The notes below the pieces were generated by a model. It was not told the DNA's origin. It searched no databases and saw only the letters and a program-made list of their open reading frames with translations. A DNA stretch of 37,888 nt from an uncultured euryarchaeote. Its GTDB lineage: Archaea > Thermoplasmatota > Poseidoniia > Poseidoniales > Poseidoniaceae. The stretch is taken from NCBI GenBank assembly GCA_937897005.1, contig CALCOQ010000255.1:1-37888 (forward strand), in the 5' to 3' direction. Positions 8,187 to 17,487 of this stretch are shown here, piece by piece. The number at the start of each line of letters is the position of its first letter. Position 1 is the first letter of the stretch. A program made the translations under genes and the position numbers.

Positions 8187-10480
8187 TCTTTCGCCTCCTT
8201 TTCACCGATCATCCACATTTTCTTCACGCCCCTGATGAATGCTCCATCCCGATGAGCCTCTGTGTTGGCATCCTTCTGGATAGGAATCTCTGCAAATGAT
8301 GGAGTTGGTGGAGGTGAAGTCGTAGACCATTCAAGTGACCATCCACCCCAAGGGTCTGGTCCAGCGGGATCTCCACGCTTCTGGCTGTAAATCATGTTCC
8401 AAACCATGATCAATTGTGACAAACCGAAGACGAATGCCCAAATCGTGATTGAAGAATTCAATTCTCCATATCCGGATTCAATCGTATACGAATGAGTCCT
8501 CCGAGGCATCCCCATGATGCCAAGATTGTGCATTGGCCAGAAAGTGGCATTATAAGAGATGAAAGAAGTCAAGAAATGTATCAGTCCAAGTTTCTCATTC
8601 ATCTTACGGCCGGTCCATTTCGGGTACCAGTAATAGAATGCCGAAAACAGACCGAACACCACTCCTCCAACGAATACATAATGGAAGTGAGCGACCACGA
8701 AATATGTGTCATGGAAGTACATATCCAATCCAGCGACTGGGAAGAACATTCCAGAGATTCCTCCCAATGTGAAAGTGATCAGGAATCCTAAAGCCCACAA
8801 AGTATGGGTCTTGAACACCAAGGCCCCCCCCCATAAAGTCGCCAACCAATTGAAAATCTTGATTCCAGTTGGAATCGCCACCAACATGGTGGCTGCCATC
8901 ATCAAGAACCTCAATTGTGGATCCATTCCACTGGTCAACATATGATGCCCCCAGACGATGAAACCAACAACGCCGATACCCGCCATGGCGTAAACCATTG
9001 ATTTGTAGCCGAATATTGACCTTCTGGCGCTGGTGGCAAGCACTTCAGAGACCACTCCAAAAGCAGGAACAACGACCACATACACTTCAGGATGACCAAA
9101 GAACCAGAACAAGTGTTGGAACAGAACCGGATCTCCGATATTGGTCGCAAAGAAGACAGAGCCAATGGTTCGGTCGAGGAACATCATGACCACCCCGATG
9201 ATGAGTGCTGGAAGAGATAGGAAGAGCATGAACATCGAGATTAGGATACTCCAAGAGAACAGAGGCATCTTCATCCAACTCACCCCATGACCGCGCATGG
9301 TCAGGAAGGTGGTGATGAAGTTGACACCAGACAGGGTCGATGAAGCACCCAACATTATCATTCCAGCAATAAACAAAGTAGTACCCGGATTGGAAGACAT
9401 GTCCCCGCCTCCAGTTGAAGTTGCATATGGGGGATACATGACCCAGGTGATATCTCCAGCCTCTCCACTGAAGATACCCGCATACAACAAGAATGCTGCG
9501 AATGGCAGCATCCAGAATCCCAGTGCATTGACACGCGGGAATGCAAGGTCCTGAGCACCTATCTGAAGTGGAACGATGTAGTTGGCGAAGCCTGCTATCA
9601 TTGGCATTGCCGCAAGGAAGACCATCGTTGTCCCGTGCATGGTGAAGTACGAATTGTATTCTTTTTCAGTCAAGAAGTCGTTCATTGGCGTAGCGAGTTG
9701 CAACCTGAACAACAAGGCCAATAGCCCTCCTACCAAGAAGAACAGTAATCCAAAGTTGAGATAGAGCAACCCCACTCCTTTGTGGTCGGTAGTCGTCAAC
9801 CAGCCTTTCAACCAACCCCAGAAATTGCCCATGTTGAACCCTTCAGGATTACGTGAATAGAACACATACATCGCTGCCAATCCCATGAGAGTGAGGACCA
9901 GAAGAATAGCGGTCATCAGCACGACCATGGCTCGCTTGGCGTCAACGGTTTCTTCAATCGGTCCAGCATTGAGGCCTGCAACCTGATATGTTGCGCCGTT
10001 GTATCCATCACCAGAATTACCGGTTACGCCATTGGCATTTCCATTCACTGCATTACCCCAAAGGGTGAATTCAGCAACCTTGCTATCGTCAGCGGGAGCA
10101 GTCCATGAGACTTCCCATGAACGTTGGTCATTGCCAAGTTCAGTGTGTGTCAATCCACCTTCCACCACCTGGACCAATGTTTGATCGAAATCCAAGGTTC
10201 CACCATTGATCAACAGTCTGAAACCACCCATATTGGCAGTCTCGGATGCACCTGGGATATCGGAATTTGAAACCGTGATCGTCAGATTGTATACTGCACT
10301 TGCATTGAAAGTATCTGGAAGCCCCGAAATGGATACTTCGGTTCCACTCTCCTTGGTATGGCAGAAACAACCACTGTCATCAGCAGTGCTTCCAATGCCG
10401 CCTGGTGTCGCTTGGAACTGAGGAGTGGCTATCAGGGCGATACCGATTATCGCCAACAGGAGAATCGCTCTTCGACGCAT
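8183..10480 (-). CDS. coxA: Cytochrome c oxidase subunit I with extra N-terminal extracytoplasmic domain
   Basis: Catalytic subunit of an aerobic terminal oxidase: reduces O2 to water and pumps protons. The core from about residue 180 has all heme-copper ligands: His282 (MHGTT, low-spin heme), His463 (GHPEVY, CuB, with cross-linked Tyr467 and Glu465), His512/513 (CuB), His598 (high-spin heme) and His600 (low-spin heme). The Asp in IGAQDLAFPR matches the D-channel entrance; with GHPEVY this indicates an A-type oxidase. Before the core is a signal peptide (1-25) and a domain of about 150 residues with GCFCHTKESG (Cys38, Cys40, His41) and SISGLPDTFNASAVYNLTIT. It resembles Reeler/choice-of-anchor-V modules. 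ATG at 10480 overlaps the subunit II stop by one base; an in-frame TTG precedes it. Confidence 0.95.
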   Translation of the reverse strand: MRRRAILLLAIIGIALIATPQFQATPGGIGSTADDSGCFCHTKESGTEVSISGLPDTFNASAVYNLTITVSNSDIPGASETANMGGFRLLINGGTLDFDQTLVQVVEGGLTHTELGNDQRSWEVSWTAPADDSKVAEFTLWGNAVNGNANGVTGNSGDGYNGATYQVAGLNAGPIEETVDAKRAMVVLMTAILLVLTLMGLAAMYVFYSRNPEGFNMGNFWGWLKGWLTTTDHKGVGLLYLNFGLLFFLVGGLLALLFRLQLATPMNDFLTEKEYNSYFTMHGTTMVFLAAMPMIAGFANYIVPLQIGAQDLAFPRVNALGFWMLPFAAFLLYAGIFSGEAGDITWVMYPPYATSTGGGDMSSNPGTTLFIAGMIMLGASSTLSGVNFITTFLTMRGHGVSWMKMPLFSWSILISMFMLFLSLPALIIGVVMMFLDRTIGSVFFATNIGDPVLFQHLFWFFGHPEVYVVVVPAFGVVSEVLATSARRSIFGYKSMVYAMAGIGVVGFIVWGHHMLTSGMDPQLRFLMMAATMLVAIPTGIKIFNWLATLWGGALVFKTHTLWALGFLITFTLGGISGMFFPVAGLDMYFHDTYFVVAHFHYVFVGGVVFGLFSAFYYWYPKWTGRKMNEKLGLIHFLTSFISYNATFWPMHNLGIMGMPRRTHSYTIESGYGELNSSITIWAFVFGLSQLIMVWNMIYSQKRGDPAGPDPWGGWSLEWSTTSPPPTPSFAEIPIQKDANTEAHRDGAFIRGVKKMWMIGEKEAKE

Positions 10481-11397
10481 CAAGCACCACCGCCACAGGA
10501 CTCCAATTTACTGTCTGGATTCGCCACCACAGTGATTTGTCCTGTCATATATGCATGCCTCATTCCGCAATATTCTGCACAGACGACATCAAAGGTTCCA
10601 GTTTCATATGGATGGAAATAAATCATCGTTTCGATGGTTGGGACAATATCTTCCTTGACCCCCCATTCAGGTAAGAACAATGCATGAAGAACGGCATCAG
10701 CTTCACCCAACCTTTCACTGGTCATGGTCATCTTGATGTCTCTATCACAAGGAACGAAAACCTCTCCAGAACTTGCAGTCTGGGCGGAATACCTGACGTA
10801 GGAGTAGACTTGCAAGCCGTCTTCATCAGTGATGGTCAAGGAAAACATCTCGTGCAGGTCCACGATGGTGTTCTGGGTTGCTAAGCCTGAACTGATATTG
10901 AATTGGCCATTGGCTGGTCCATTGGTCCATATTGCCGTGAGATTGACATCCATGGTACTGGTTGAAACCAGAATCGTGCCTTCTGAGACACTCAAGTGGA
11001 TTGGATATGGAAGACCATCGGCCACTTCTTCGATGACTATCGGTTCAGTGTAGGTGAATGCCCAGTTCCATTGAGTTGCTGTGACCTCGACGATGAATGC
11101 TTCCTCGTCACTGGGGGGGTTTCCCCATGCATCATACAAGGATGTCCAAGACAATACACAGAGCCATGCTACAAGAATCGATGGAACAACTACCCAAGCG
11201 GTCTCCAATCGAAGATTATCTCTCTCTTTTGGAAATGTTCCCGGCTCGAGTTTCTCCAGAGTCGATTCATCCACCATTCCCTGACGGAATCTAAGAATTG
11301 AATAAATCATCCAAACAAAAACAATCAATCCCACGATAATTGACCAGAACATGAATTGGTTGTACAGAGTCTTCCAGGCGAGTTCCTCGGTTGCCAT
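10480..11397 (-). CDS. coxB: Cytochrome c oxidase subunit II (CuA-containing)
   Basis: Accepts electrons from a soluble donor at the CuA centre and passes them to subunit I. Two N-terminal helices (about 15-36 and 66-88) anchor a periplasmic-side cupredoxin domain. The CuA ligands are present: His238 (LHALFLPEWGVKED), Cys273 and Cys277 (CAEYCGMRH), His281 and Met284, with the bridging Glu275. VEVTATQWNWAFTY is the conserved aromatic electron-entry patch. The segment around residues 155-205 is an insertion relative to short subunits. No heme c motif follows, so the donor is not fused. It is the first gene of the operon. The ATG at 11397 has GGGAG upstream; an alternative ATG at 11433 adds 12 residues. 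Confidence 0.95.
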   Translation of the reverse strand: MATEELAWKTLYNQFMFWSIIVGLIVFVWMIYSILRFRQGMVDESTLEKLEPGTFPKERDNLRLETAWVVVPSILVAWLCVLSWTSLYDAWGNPPSDEEAFIVEVTATQWNWAFTYTEPIVIEEVADGLPYPIHLSVSEGTILVSTSTMDVNLTAIWTNGPANGQFNISSGLATQNTIVDLHEMFSLTITDEDGLQVYSYVRYSAQTASSGEVFVPCDRDIKMTMTSERLGEADAVLHALFLPEWGVKEDIVPTIETMIYFHPYETGTFDVVCAEYCGMRHAYMTGQITVVANPDSKLESCGGGA

Positions 11398-11447
11398 AGT
11401 ACTCCCAATCGCTGGCGAGCGACAGCCGCTCATGAACGTTTGCTCAT

Positions 11448-11462
11448 CACCTCTACGAGGTG
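11448..11462. repeat. Short inverted repeat in the divergent coxB/DUF167 promoter region
   Basis: CACCTC (11448-11453) and GAGGTG (11457-11462) form perfect 6-base arms around TAC. It lies between two divergent transcription units, where an operator for the oxidase operon could sit. The minus-strand copy of GAGGTG could instead serve as a ribosome binding site for the longer coxB start at 11433. This is weak evidence. Confidence 0.25.
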
Positions 11463-11552
11463 GGGTGAGAATTGAGAAATATCTTCAACCCAAAAAATCA
11501 TGCTGAGAAATTGCTGAGAAGAGGCATCCACAAGTACTTCACACGAATCAAG

Positions 11553-11879
11553 ATGGCCATGGCTGATGCCTCGATAGCACTCTCTTCTGGCCAAGGGATG
11601 GTGAAGTTGGATATTGAGGTTCAACCCGGAGCAAAGCGAGAAGGAATCACTGGGCTGAATGAATGGCGCAACAGATTACAGGTCGCAGTACGAGCCTTGC
11701 CTCAGGACGGTGAAGCGAATGATGCGGTGTTGGATCTGTTGTCAGAGAATCTAGATATTCCTGTAAGTTCGTTGGAATTGACCAACGGTCAAACATCCAG
11801 ACGCAAAACAGTCTCCATCACGGGCCGTGGACTTGAGGAGATTCATCAACGGCTCACAGAGATTCTTGAGGGGATATGA
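11553..11879 (+). CDS. DUF167/YggU-family protein
   Basis: A small protein of about 108 residues matching the YggU/DUF167 family: VKLDIEVQPGAKREGITG, then LQVAVRALPQDGEANDAV, then SSLELTNGQTSRRKTVSITG. These are the family's characteristic beta-alpha-beta segments. The biochemical role of the family is not established. The frame is open from 11472, but the conserved domain begins only after the Met codons at 11553 and 11559. The gene is followed at once by the Toprim gene, whose likely TTG start lies one base after this stop, so they form an operon. The promoter would lie in the region shared with the divergent oxidase operon. Confidence 0.85.
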   Translation: MAMADASIALSSGQGMVKLDIEVQPGAKREGITGLNEWRNRLQVAVRALPQDGEANDAVLDLLSENLDIPVSSLELTNGQTSRRKTVSITGRGLEEIHQRLTEILEGI

Positions 11880-11880
11880 G

Positions 11881-12405
11881 TTGTCTCTCGATGAAAAGCG
11901 TAAGAGGAGGCGAAAAAGCCATTTCAGTAACGGAAACAATGGCGAAGAACGCAAGCGTATGGCTGCCGAAGTTCTAGCCGAAGCACGAAAGAGGAATCGA
12001 CCTGCAGAACTCGGTGGTTCAGGATGCCCAATCCTGGTCGAAGGAAAGAGGGACAAGGCAGCCTTGCTCTCATTATCATTTGAAGGTGAATTGGAGTTGG
12101 TCAATCGAGGTTGGCCGCTGGAGAAATTGGCCGGATGGTTCGCCCAACGTCTGCAACACAAGAATCCAATCGATGCGAAGGAATCAATCATTCTACTGAT
12201 GGATTGGGACCGTACAGGAGGCAGGTTACAGAATGACCTGCGCAGAAGGCTGAGAGCATTTGACATCAGTGTTGATGAATACACACGTCAGACATTGATG
12301 CGGGTACTGAAACCGGAAACCAGAGTTGTCGAGGACCTGCACAGCATGGCCGAAGAATTGCTACCATTACTGGAAGAATTGGACCCTTCAAAAGAATCAG
12401 AATGA
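11881..12405 (+). CDS. Small Toprim-domain protein
   Basis: A protein of about 175 residues with a basic N-terminus (DEKRKRRRKSHF) followed by a Toprim fold. The conserved Glu is in CPILVEGKRDKAAL and the DxD is in ILLMDWDRTGG. The spacing is like that of archaeal small Toprim proteins and RNase M5-like or primase-like enzymes, which use Mg2+ for nucleic acid cleavage or nucleotidyl transfer. The exact substrate is unknown. The TTG at 11881 is favoured because GAGGGGAT lies 6 bases upstream and it follows the DUF167 stop directly. A GTG at 11827 or an internal ATG at 11965 remain possible. Confidence 0.75.
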   Translation: MSLDEKRKRRRKSHFSNGNNGEERKRMAAEVLAEARKRNRPAELGGSGCPILVEGKRDKAALLSLSFEGELELVNRGWPLEKLAGWFAQRLQHKNPIDAKESIILLMDWDRTGGRLQNDLRRRLRAFDISVDEYTRQTLMRVLKPETRVVEDLHSMAEELLPLLEELDPSKESE

Positions 12406-12422
12406 TGGTTCAACAATAGCGG

Positions 12423-12875
12423 TCACTCGAATGGAGGAGTAACCGTTGACTCTTTCACCGTGTTCAATACCACGTGGGTGAAAGAGCGAATTATCCCATC
12501 TACAGAGAAAACCTTCTTGGTCAAGTCATTCAATTCCTCTCTGTTCCGTATTCTCGCCATGGCGATGCTGTCGAAATCACCTGTGACATCGTAGACCGAA
12601 AATACCCTTGGATCTGAAGCGATTCTCTGTTGCACATCCATCATCCTTCCTTTCTCAATCCTCAAACCGACGATGACACACATCTCCCAACCGATGGCGT
12701 GGGGGTCGAGGTCAACACTCCAGCCACGCACAACCCCTCTCTCCTGTAATGACCGCAAACGACTGGAGGCAGTTCCAAGAGCAATGCCAACGGCGGAAGC
12801 GAGAGTTCTAAGGCTCGCCTTCGGCTCTTTCAGCAGTTCAAGTATCATCTTCTTATCAATCTCATCCAGCTCCAT
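12423..12875 (-). CDS. Lrp/AsnC-family transcriptional regulator
   Basis: A 150-residue regulator with the classic two-part architecture. The N-terminal winged helix-turn-helix has LDEIDKKMILELLKEPKAS, then LASAVGIALGTASSRLRSL. The C-terminal RAM/ACT-like ligand-sensing domain runs from about residue 65 to 140 (VYDVTGDFDSIAMARIRN, VLNTVKE). Such proteins form dimers to octamers and respond to amino acids. The ATG at 12875 is chosen because a strong GGAGGTGA lies 7 bases upstream; an in-frame TTG at 12881 is too close to it. It ends convergently with the Toprim gene. Its targets are not visible here. Confidence 0.93.
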   Translation of the reverse strand: MELDEIDKKMILELLKEPKASLRTLASAVGIALGTASSRLRSLQERGVVRGWSVDLDPHAIGWEMCVIVGLRIEKGRMMDVQQRIASDPRVFSVYDVTGDFDSIAMARIRNREELNDLTKKVFSVDGIIRSFTHVVLNTVKESTVTPPFE

Positions 12876-13013
12876 CTCCAATTCACCTCCGGCTTGGAAT
12901 TGCTATTCCGACCAAGTGGGCTCTTGAACGTTCGCACAATCTTGGTCAGTGAAATCGAACGCCTGCCAACTGAATTGCTGAAATCTGGCCGCTAATACCA
13001 ATATCGTTCATTA

Positions 13014-14345
13014 TCATCCTCGTGGCGCCATGAGACTCAGATCCATGACCCAATTACCATAGGTCTCAACTTCAAGGGAGAAACGAATGACGACAGGCTC
13101 TTCGATGTCTTCAGGAATGCCTTTGATCTGCAATCGTATAGAGTGCTCGGAATCAGCTTTCAATTCACTGAGGTCCACTCTCTTCTTCATCTTCCATGGA
13201 TCACTTATCTCCACCTTTCCCATCCTGGCAGAATATTTACCGATTCTGATATCAAGACTCGCTACCAATCGTAATTCTTCAGAATCGCCGTCCTGGTCAT
13301 CATTCAGAAGCCTGCCAGTTATCCTTGGCAGCGCACCCTCTCTCTGTTTCTCTGTGAGGATGATGATGATGACACAGATAATGGCGAATGTCAGGAAGCC
13401 GATTCGGGGCAAGGCTTCATTCATAGAAGTCCCTTCCCACATCGTTGGGAGATTCATTTCAGTCATAGCGAGGACCACAGATGGTTCCGATGGAGGAGGG
13501 GCCTCTCCTGCAGCACCCCCTTCGGCCACTGCGTGACCTGCAAGAAACGCCACCAGACCCCAACGTTGGGAATCATCAGAATTTATCCTGATTCCAGCAG
13601 CCTCAAGATGTTCAAAGCTGAAACCTGAAACCAGATGAGTGACATTTCCCGCCCTCTTGGAAAAAGCCTGAGTAGCGGTCCATTCCCTGACCACATGTGG
13701 TGGACGAACGCCCTCGTTCCATACTTCAGGATACCATTCAACCAATGCGATATTCAGTATCACATCAGAAGAGAGATTGACCAAGGGCTTGAAATCACTT
13801 TCAATATCTATCTCATCAACTATATCGTCTCCATCAATATCGATGAGAGTGACCTCAAGAGGTAGTTCAGCCGCTACCACACCTCCTGCATCTGGAGTGG
13901 TTCCATTCAAAGCCAAGCCGGCACGTACCGGATTGAAAGCAGGCCCATCTTCAATTCCTTCCAACCTTTGGAAATCAACCCTGATCGCTGGAACCTGTGC
14001 ACTCAATTCATCTGCCCTGAAGTTAGAGTCGCTATTGGACAGTGGGTCATTGGAATTGATACTTGGATGCCAAGACAGCCATACCATACCCTCATCCTTA
14101 TCCATGCTCAATGCATTATCCTCCTCAAACTGGTTGCATTGGTTGATATCGGAATTACAGAACCATTCGATGAGGGGAGCCGTAGCACCATCATCGGCCA
14201 CACTCTTGCTTGCTAGAATGTACCTATCCACTGAGACTTCTCCCTGTGCATCAACAACTGGAATCAATAGCATCAACAAGATGATTGGAACCAAAACGTG
14301 AGAGCGCTGGATACCGTCCATCAAACTCGGCAGAACGTTTCTCAC
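13014..14345 (-). CDS. Secreted, C-terminally membrane-anchored protein of unknown function
   Basis: I do not recognise a family. It has an N-terminal signal-like segment (VLVPIILLMLLIPVVDAQG), a beta-rich extracytoplasmic region of about 280 residues with few cysteines, and one helix (IGFLTFAIICVIIIILTEKQ). A cytoplasmic domain of about 100 residues is predicted to be beta-rich (SLDIRIGKYSARMGKVEISD, HSIRLQIKGIPEDIEEPVVI). The GTG start overlaps the stop codon of the upstream methyltransferase gene as GTGA, so they are translationally coupled. An internal ATG at 14321 would give a shorter signal peptide. The extracytoplasmic part mentions of DIDGDDIVDEIDIES resemble a calcium-binding Asp-rich loop (inference). 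Confidence 0.8.
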   Translation of the reverse strand: MRNVLPSLMDGIQRSHVLVPIILLMLLIPVVDAQGEVSVDRYILASKSVADDGATAPLIEWFCNSDINQCNQFEEDNALSMDKDEGMVWLSWHPSINSNDPLSNSDSNFRADELSAQVPAIRVDFQRLEGIEDGPAFNPVRAGLALNGTTPDAGGVVAAELPLEVTLIDIDGDDIVDEIDIESDFKPLVNLSSDVILNIALVEWYPEVWNEGVRPPHVVREWTATQAFSKRAGNVTHLVSGFSFEHLEAAGIRINSDDSQRWGLVAFLAGHAVAEGGAAGEAPPPSEPSVVLAMTEMNLPTMWEGTSMNEALPRIGFLTFAIICVIIIILTEKQREGALPRITGRLLNDDQDGDSEELRLVASLDIRIGKYSARMGKVEISDPWKMKKRVDLSELKADSEHSIRLQIKGIPEDIEEPVVIRFSLEVETYGNWVMDLSLMAPRG

Positions 14346-15946
14346 GATGAATCCTCTGCCCTTTGGACAGCCTGAGCCAACAATATCTTCCTCTCAGCCT
14401 CATTGACCATCAAGGTGAGATAAGCACCTGCCCATACTGGCAGACCCGGGTGGTTCTCTGAACTGAGGATGACATATCCTTGCATGGAATCGTTGTTCTT
14501 GTTGTCAACCTCACCTTCCTCAAGAATCTGTTGAATGAATGAATCTGCAACAGATTCAGTATTACTGATCAGTCGTTCAAGTATTGGTCTTGCTTCAGAA
14601 CGCGGCCTGATTCCATCCTTACCGGGTTGGAAGGCGGTGATACCAGCATGGATGACATTCAGAGGTGTCCATTGTTTTCCTGGTGAAATCCTTCTCCGTT
14701 TCACAGTACGAGGTTGTTCCCATAACCACTCTTTGGCATCGATTGAAGATAACGAGTATTTCTTTCCACGTCTCCACCACGAATAGTAGTCATTCTCAGA
14801 CATGCCCCAACGGTTCTTGATCTCTGAAACCTCACTCGAATTCGCAATAACTGGAAGATGATGGTCTCTATCTCGAGCATCATTATTCTTCATTTCCTCT
14901 CTGGGAATCTTCGGTATCATCGCTCGGGCAGTATCTTCATCGGGGAGTCGATGTTTGAGTCTAGCAAGGAAGAATCCTCCACTATCATTGTCCTCAGGAG
15001 CAACTCTGACCGTGCCCTTCAAGGTTTCATCGCTCCAGTTGAATTTTTCATTTTCCCAATTGGAGATTCCTTGTCTTGAAGTCAGGCCAGGAAACATTGT
15101 TTCTGAATCAATTGGTTCCAATTCCATGTATTCCAGTTCACTGAGTATCTGATACACCACTCCCTCATTCTCAACCGGATCAAATGAACAAGTGGAATAG
15201 ACAAGCCGGCCACCTGGGCGTAACAAGGCACAGGCTCGTTTTAGAATATCCACCTGCAATCTGTTCAATCCAGATGCTGATTCTGGTTTCCAGTTCCACC
15301 AAACATGCTTGTTCTTACGCATCGTGGCACTACCAGTACAGGGAACATCGACCAATATGGCATCAAAACCCGGATCGGGTACCGAAGGGAAGTGCCTTCC
15401 ATCATGACGGGTGAGAATGATATTCGACAAGCCGATTCTTCCTCGATTGCTGACCAGGGTGTTCAACCTTGAAGATGAAACGTCATTGGCCACCAAGACG
15501 CCGGTATCGTGCATCGATTCACTCAACTGAGTGGTCTTGGAACCGGGTGCGGCGCATATATCGAGTATCCTCTCTCCATGCTCTGGTTCTAAGCAGATGA
15601 CTGGTAACATGGAAACGGCTTCCTGGCGCGTCGTTCTTCCTGTTTCATGAAGAGCGATATACAACTGTTCATGTTCCTCAGGGATCGAACCTCTTGGCCA
15701 AGACATGGTATATGCTGAACCACCAGGAAACCAAGATATCGGTTCTGCACCCATCTGTTCAAGCATCGCTCTGGTATTTTCAACATCTGATCTCAATGGA
15801 TTTAGTCGGACGGTTTCCGGCAGTTCGCGAGTCGTATACGTGAACCAATCCTCCATGGAATGGCCTGTTTCCATCGCCAAGACTGCCAATGCACTGTCCT
15901 TGACCTCTTCAATGCTGACCACGGCACAACGGCGAAGCCATCGCAA
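14342..15946 (-). CDS. NOL1/NOP2/Sun-family RNA m5C methyltransferase (Trm4/NSUN2-like)
   Basis: Transfers methyl from S-adenosylmethionine to C5 of cytosine in RNA. The SAM-binding motif DICAAPGSKTTQL lies at about 129-141. The two catalytic cysteines are in DVPCTGSATMRKN (Cys203, motif IV) and YSTCSFDPVENEGVV (Cys253, motif VI). The TMRKN continuation of motif IV is typical of the Trm4/NSUN2 tRNA methyltransferases rather than of RsmB/RsmF. The methyltransferase fold ends near residue 330; about 200 residues follow that resemble an RNA-binding tail. The first codon is TTG at 15946; GTG at 15922 is an alternative, so the start is uncertain. It is coupled to the membrane-anchored protein gene downstream. 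Confidence 0.92.
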   Translation of the reverse strand: MRWLRRCAVVSIEEVKDSALAVLAMETGHSMEDWFTYTTRELPETVRLNPLRSDVENTRAMLEQMGAEPISWFPGGSAYTMSWPRGSIPEEHEQLYIALHETGRTTRQEAVSMLPVICLEPEHGERILDICAAPGSKTTQLSESMHDTGVLVANDVSSSRLNTLVSNRGRIGLSNIILTRHDGRHFPSVPDPGFDAILVDVPCTGSATMRKNKHVWWNWKPESASGLNRLQVDILKRACALLRPGGRLVYSTCSFDPVENEGVVYQILSELEYMELEPIDSETMFPGLTSRQGISNWENEKFNWSDETLKGTVRVAPEDNDSGGFFLARLKHRLPDEDTARAMIPKIPREEMKNNDARDRDHHLPVIANSSEVSEIKNRWGMSENDYYSWWRRGKKYSLSSIDAKEWLWEQPRTVKRRRISPGKQWTPLNVIHAGITAFQPGKDGIRPRSEARPILERLISNTESVADSFIQQILEEGEVDNKNNDSMQGYVILSSENHPGLPVWAGAYLTLMVNEAERKILLAQAVQRAEDSS

Positions 15947-15985
15947 ATGAGTCTATGCAAGTGACGGAGGGGGCTTATTGATGAA

Positions 15986-17419
15986 TTGAAACTTCACCCA
16001 CGCATCATGGCGACCGGACTGTTGACGCCAGAATGGCCCGCTTTCCTTTCTCTTCTGAGCGCGGCATTCCTTCCATTCTGGCCGATGATCCATATGCGAT
16101 TTGATGATGAGCATCATCCCATCTGGGGTAAGATTGACCGGATTCTTCCGTGGTTACCTGGTGTCTTCATCGGATTGGCGCTCCTCTTCGATATCATTGC
16201 TCACCTCAGCTACAACACCGGTCATCAGCGTGTGATTGCCAGACTGGATGCAGAAATGTCTCTATTCAGCAGATTGGCGGTCTCCTTGTCTGGGTGGACA
16301 TCATGGGCCTTGCTGCTGATGCTCGGACTCGGACTACATCTTGCAGTAACTTCCACAGTTCTCGATGAAGGAGGGAATATTGCAGGAGATAGCCACCGTA
16401 TGCATGATGGAGTCCTCATTCTGTTCGGAATATTCTGGGTGATGTTGTTGTTTGCACTGTTACCTCCTGACCCATTTCCATCTGCTGATGGTTTCATCAC
16501 TCCGGAAGAAGTTCCCTTTCCTCCCTCATTGTGGAGTGTCATGTTGATGGCTCCCACAATATTGCTTGCTGGTTGGCTGATTGGTTTTGGCATTCTCCAT
16601 CTCGCAGATGTGACTTGCCCCGCCAAGTGGCCCGAAACCATCTCCAGACCTCATTCTGGAACTGGATGGTTCGTGGCTCTGCCAATCGTCGCTATTCTAT
16701 TTGGTTTCTCGATGGTCGATCTGAATACCATGTCTGATGGAATGGCGATGTCTGACCTCATTCTAGATGCAACACACGGAACACGTACGGCTTTCATGTT
16801 GGCTTTCTCAATCACCCTGGTATTGGGTAGTTGTGCACTTCAGGTAGCGGCTGTCTCTGTTCATAGAACGAGAATAGGCAGCGATCGGTGGAAGGGGCTT
16901 GTGGCAACATTCAGTCACTCCCTTTTCTGGATACTGATCGGTGGATGGTGCTTGCTGGCAGGACTCCCTGGAGTTGATGCCTCATGGGGGGCAATCGCCC
17001 TGTTGGCTAGACTCGCAACCCCCTTGATATTGATAGGAGCTGTTGGGATGCTACTGCCATTGATAGGATTTGATGAACGTCCAAGAGCTGAGATATGGGG
17101 TTGGACAATGATGCTTATGCTAGGTGCTCCTGCTCTTGCACTATGGGAGCCGCGTTCGGCTTTTCTCGCCTTGACACTGCTTCCAGCATTGTCTTTCACT
17201 GCAATCATTCCACCATTGTTTGAGACTGATGTCCGACTTTCCTCGGAAAGAAGGAAAAGATGGATATGGATAATTCTAGTGACTGAAACCCTGATCTTCA
17301 TCAGTTTAGTCCTTTTTGCCATCGATAGCATTGGATTGATTGCAGTTCTCCCCGGATTGATGTTCAGCACCCTGATTCCGGGAATGTTGGTACATGCATG
17401 GCCAAATCATGTTGATTGA
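15986..17419 (+). CDS. Polytopic membrane protein of unknown function
   Basis: A hydrophobic protein of 477 residues with about 12-13 predicted transmembrane helices spaced evenly along its length. No transporter or oxidoreductase motif stands out. His residues occur in the first loop (DDEHHPIW) and at helix ends, but there is no clear heme or metal signature. A TTG start at 15986 lies 13 bases after GGAGGGG; an ATG at 16007 is the alternative. It diverges from the RNA methyltransferase gene with only about 40 bases between them. The downstream reading frame of a small unknown protein starts within or just after its stop codon, suggesting one operon. The function cannot be stated. Confidence 0.8.
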   Translation: MKLHPRIMATGLLTPEWPAFLSLLSAAFLPFWPMIHMRFDDEHHPIWGKIDRILPWLPGVFIGLALLFDIIAHLSYNTGHQRVIARLDAEMSLFSRLAVSLSGWTSWALLLMLGLGLHLAVTSTVLDEGGNIAGDSHRMHDGVLILFGIFWVMLLFALLPPDPFPSADGFITPEEVPFPPSLWSVMLMAPTILLAGWLIGFGILHLADVTCPAKWPETISRPHSGTGWFVALPIVAILFGFSMVDLNTMSDGMAMSDLILDATHGTRTAFMLAFSITLVLGSCALQVAAVSVHRTRIGSDRWKGLVATFSHSLFWILIGGWCLLAGLPGVDASWGAIALLARLATPLILIGAVGMLLPLIGFDERPRAEIWGWTMMLMLGAPALALWEPRSAFLALTLLPALSFTAIIPPLFETDVRLSSERRKRWIWIILVTETLIFISLVLFAIDSIGLIAVLPGLMFSTLIPGMLVHAWPNHVD

Positions 17420-17487
17420 CGGCAATTTCAGAAAGGTCGTTCAATACGCCTCAAGATTTCTATCATTCCCTAACTATTATCAATGCA

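Noticed and set aside
8823..8831. A run of nine C in the coxA gene as a possible phase-variation site.
   Set aside because: The reading frame is intact across it and it encodes conserved Gly-Gly; no sign of a frameshift.
10340..10372. GCFCH in the coxA N-terminal domain as a heme c site.
   Set aside because: Heme c needs CxxCH; here only one residue separates the cysteines.
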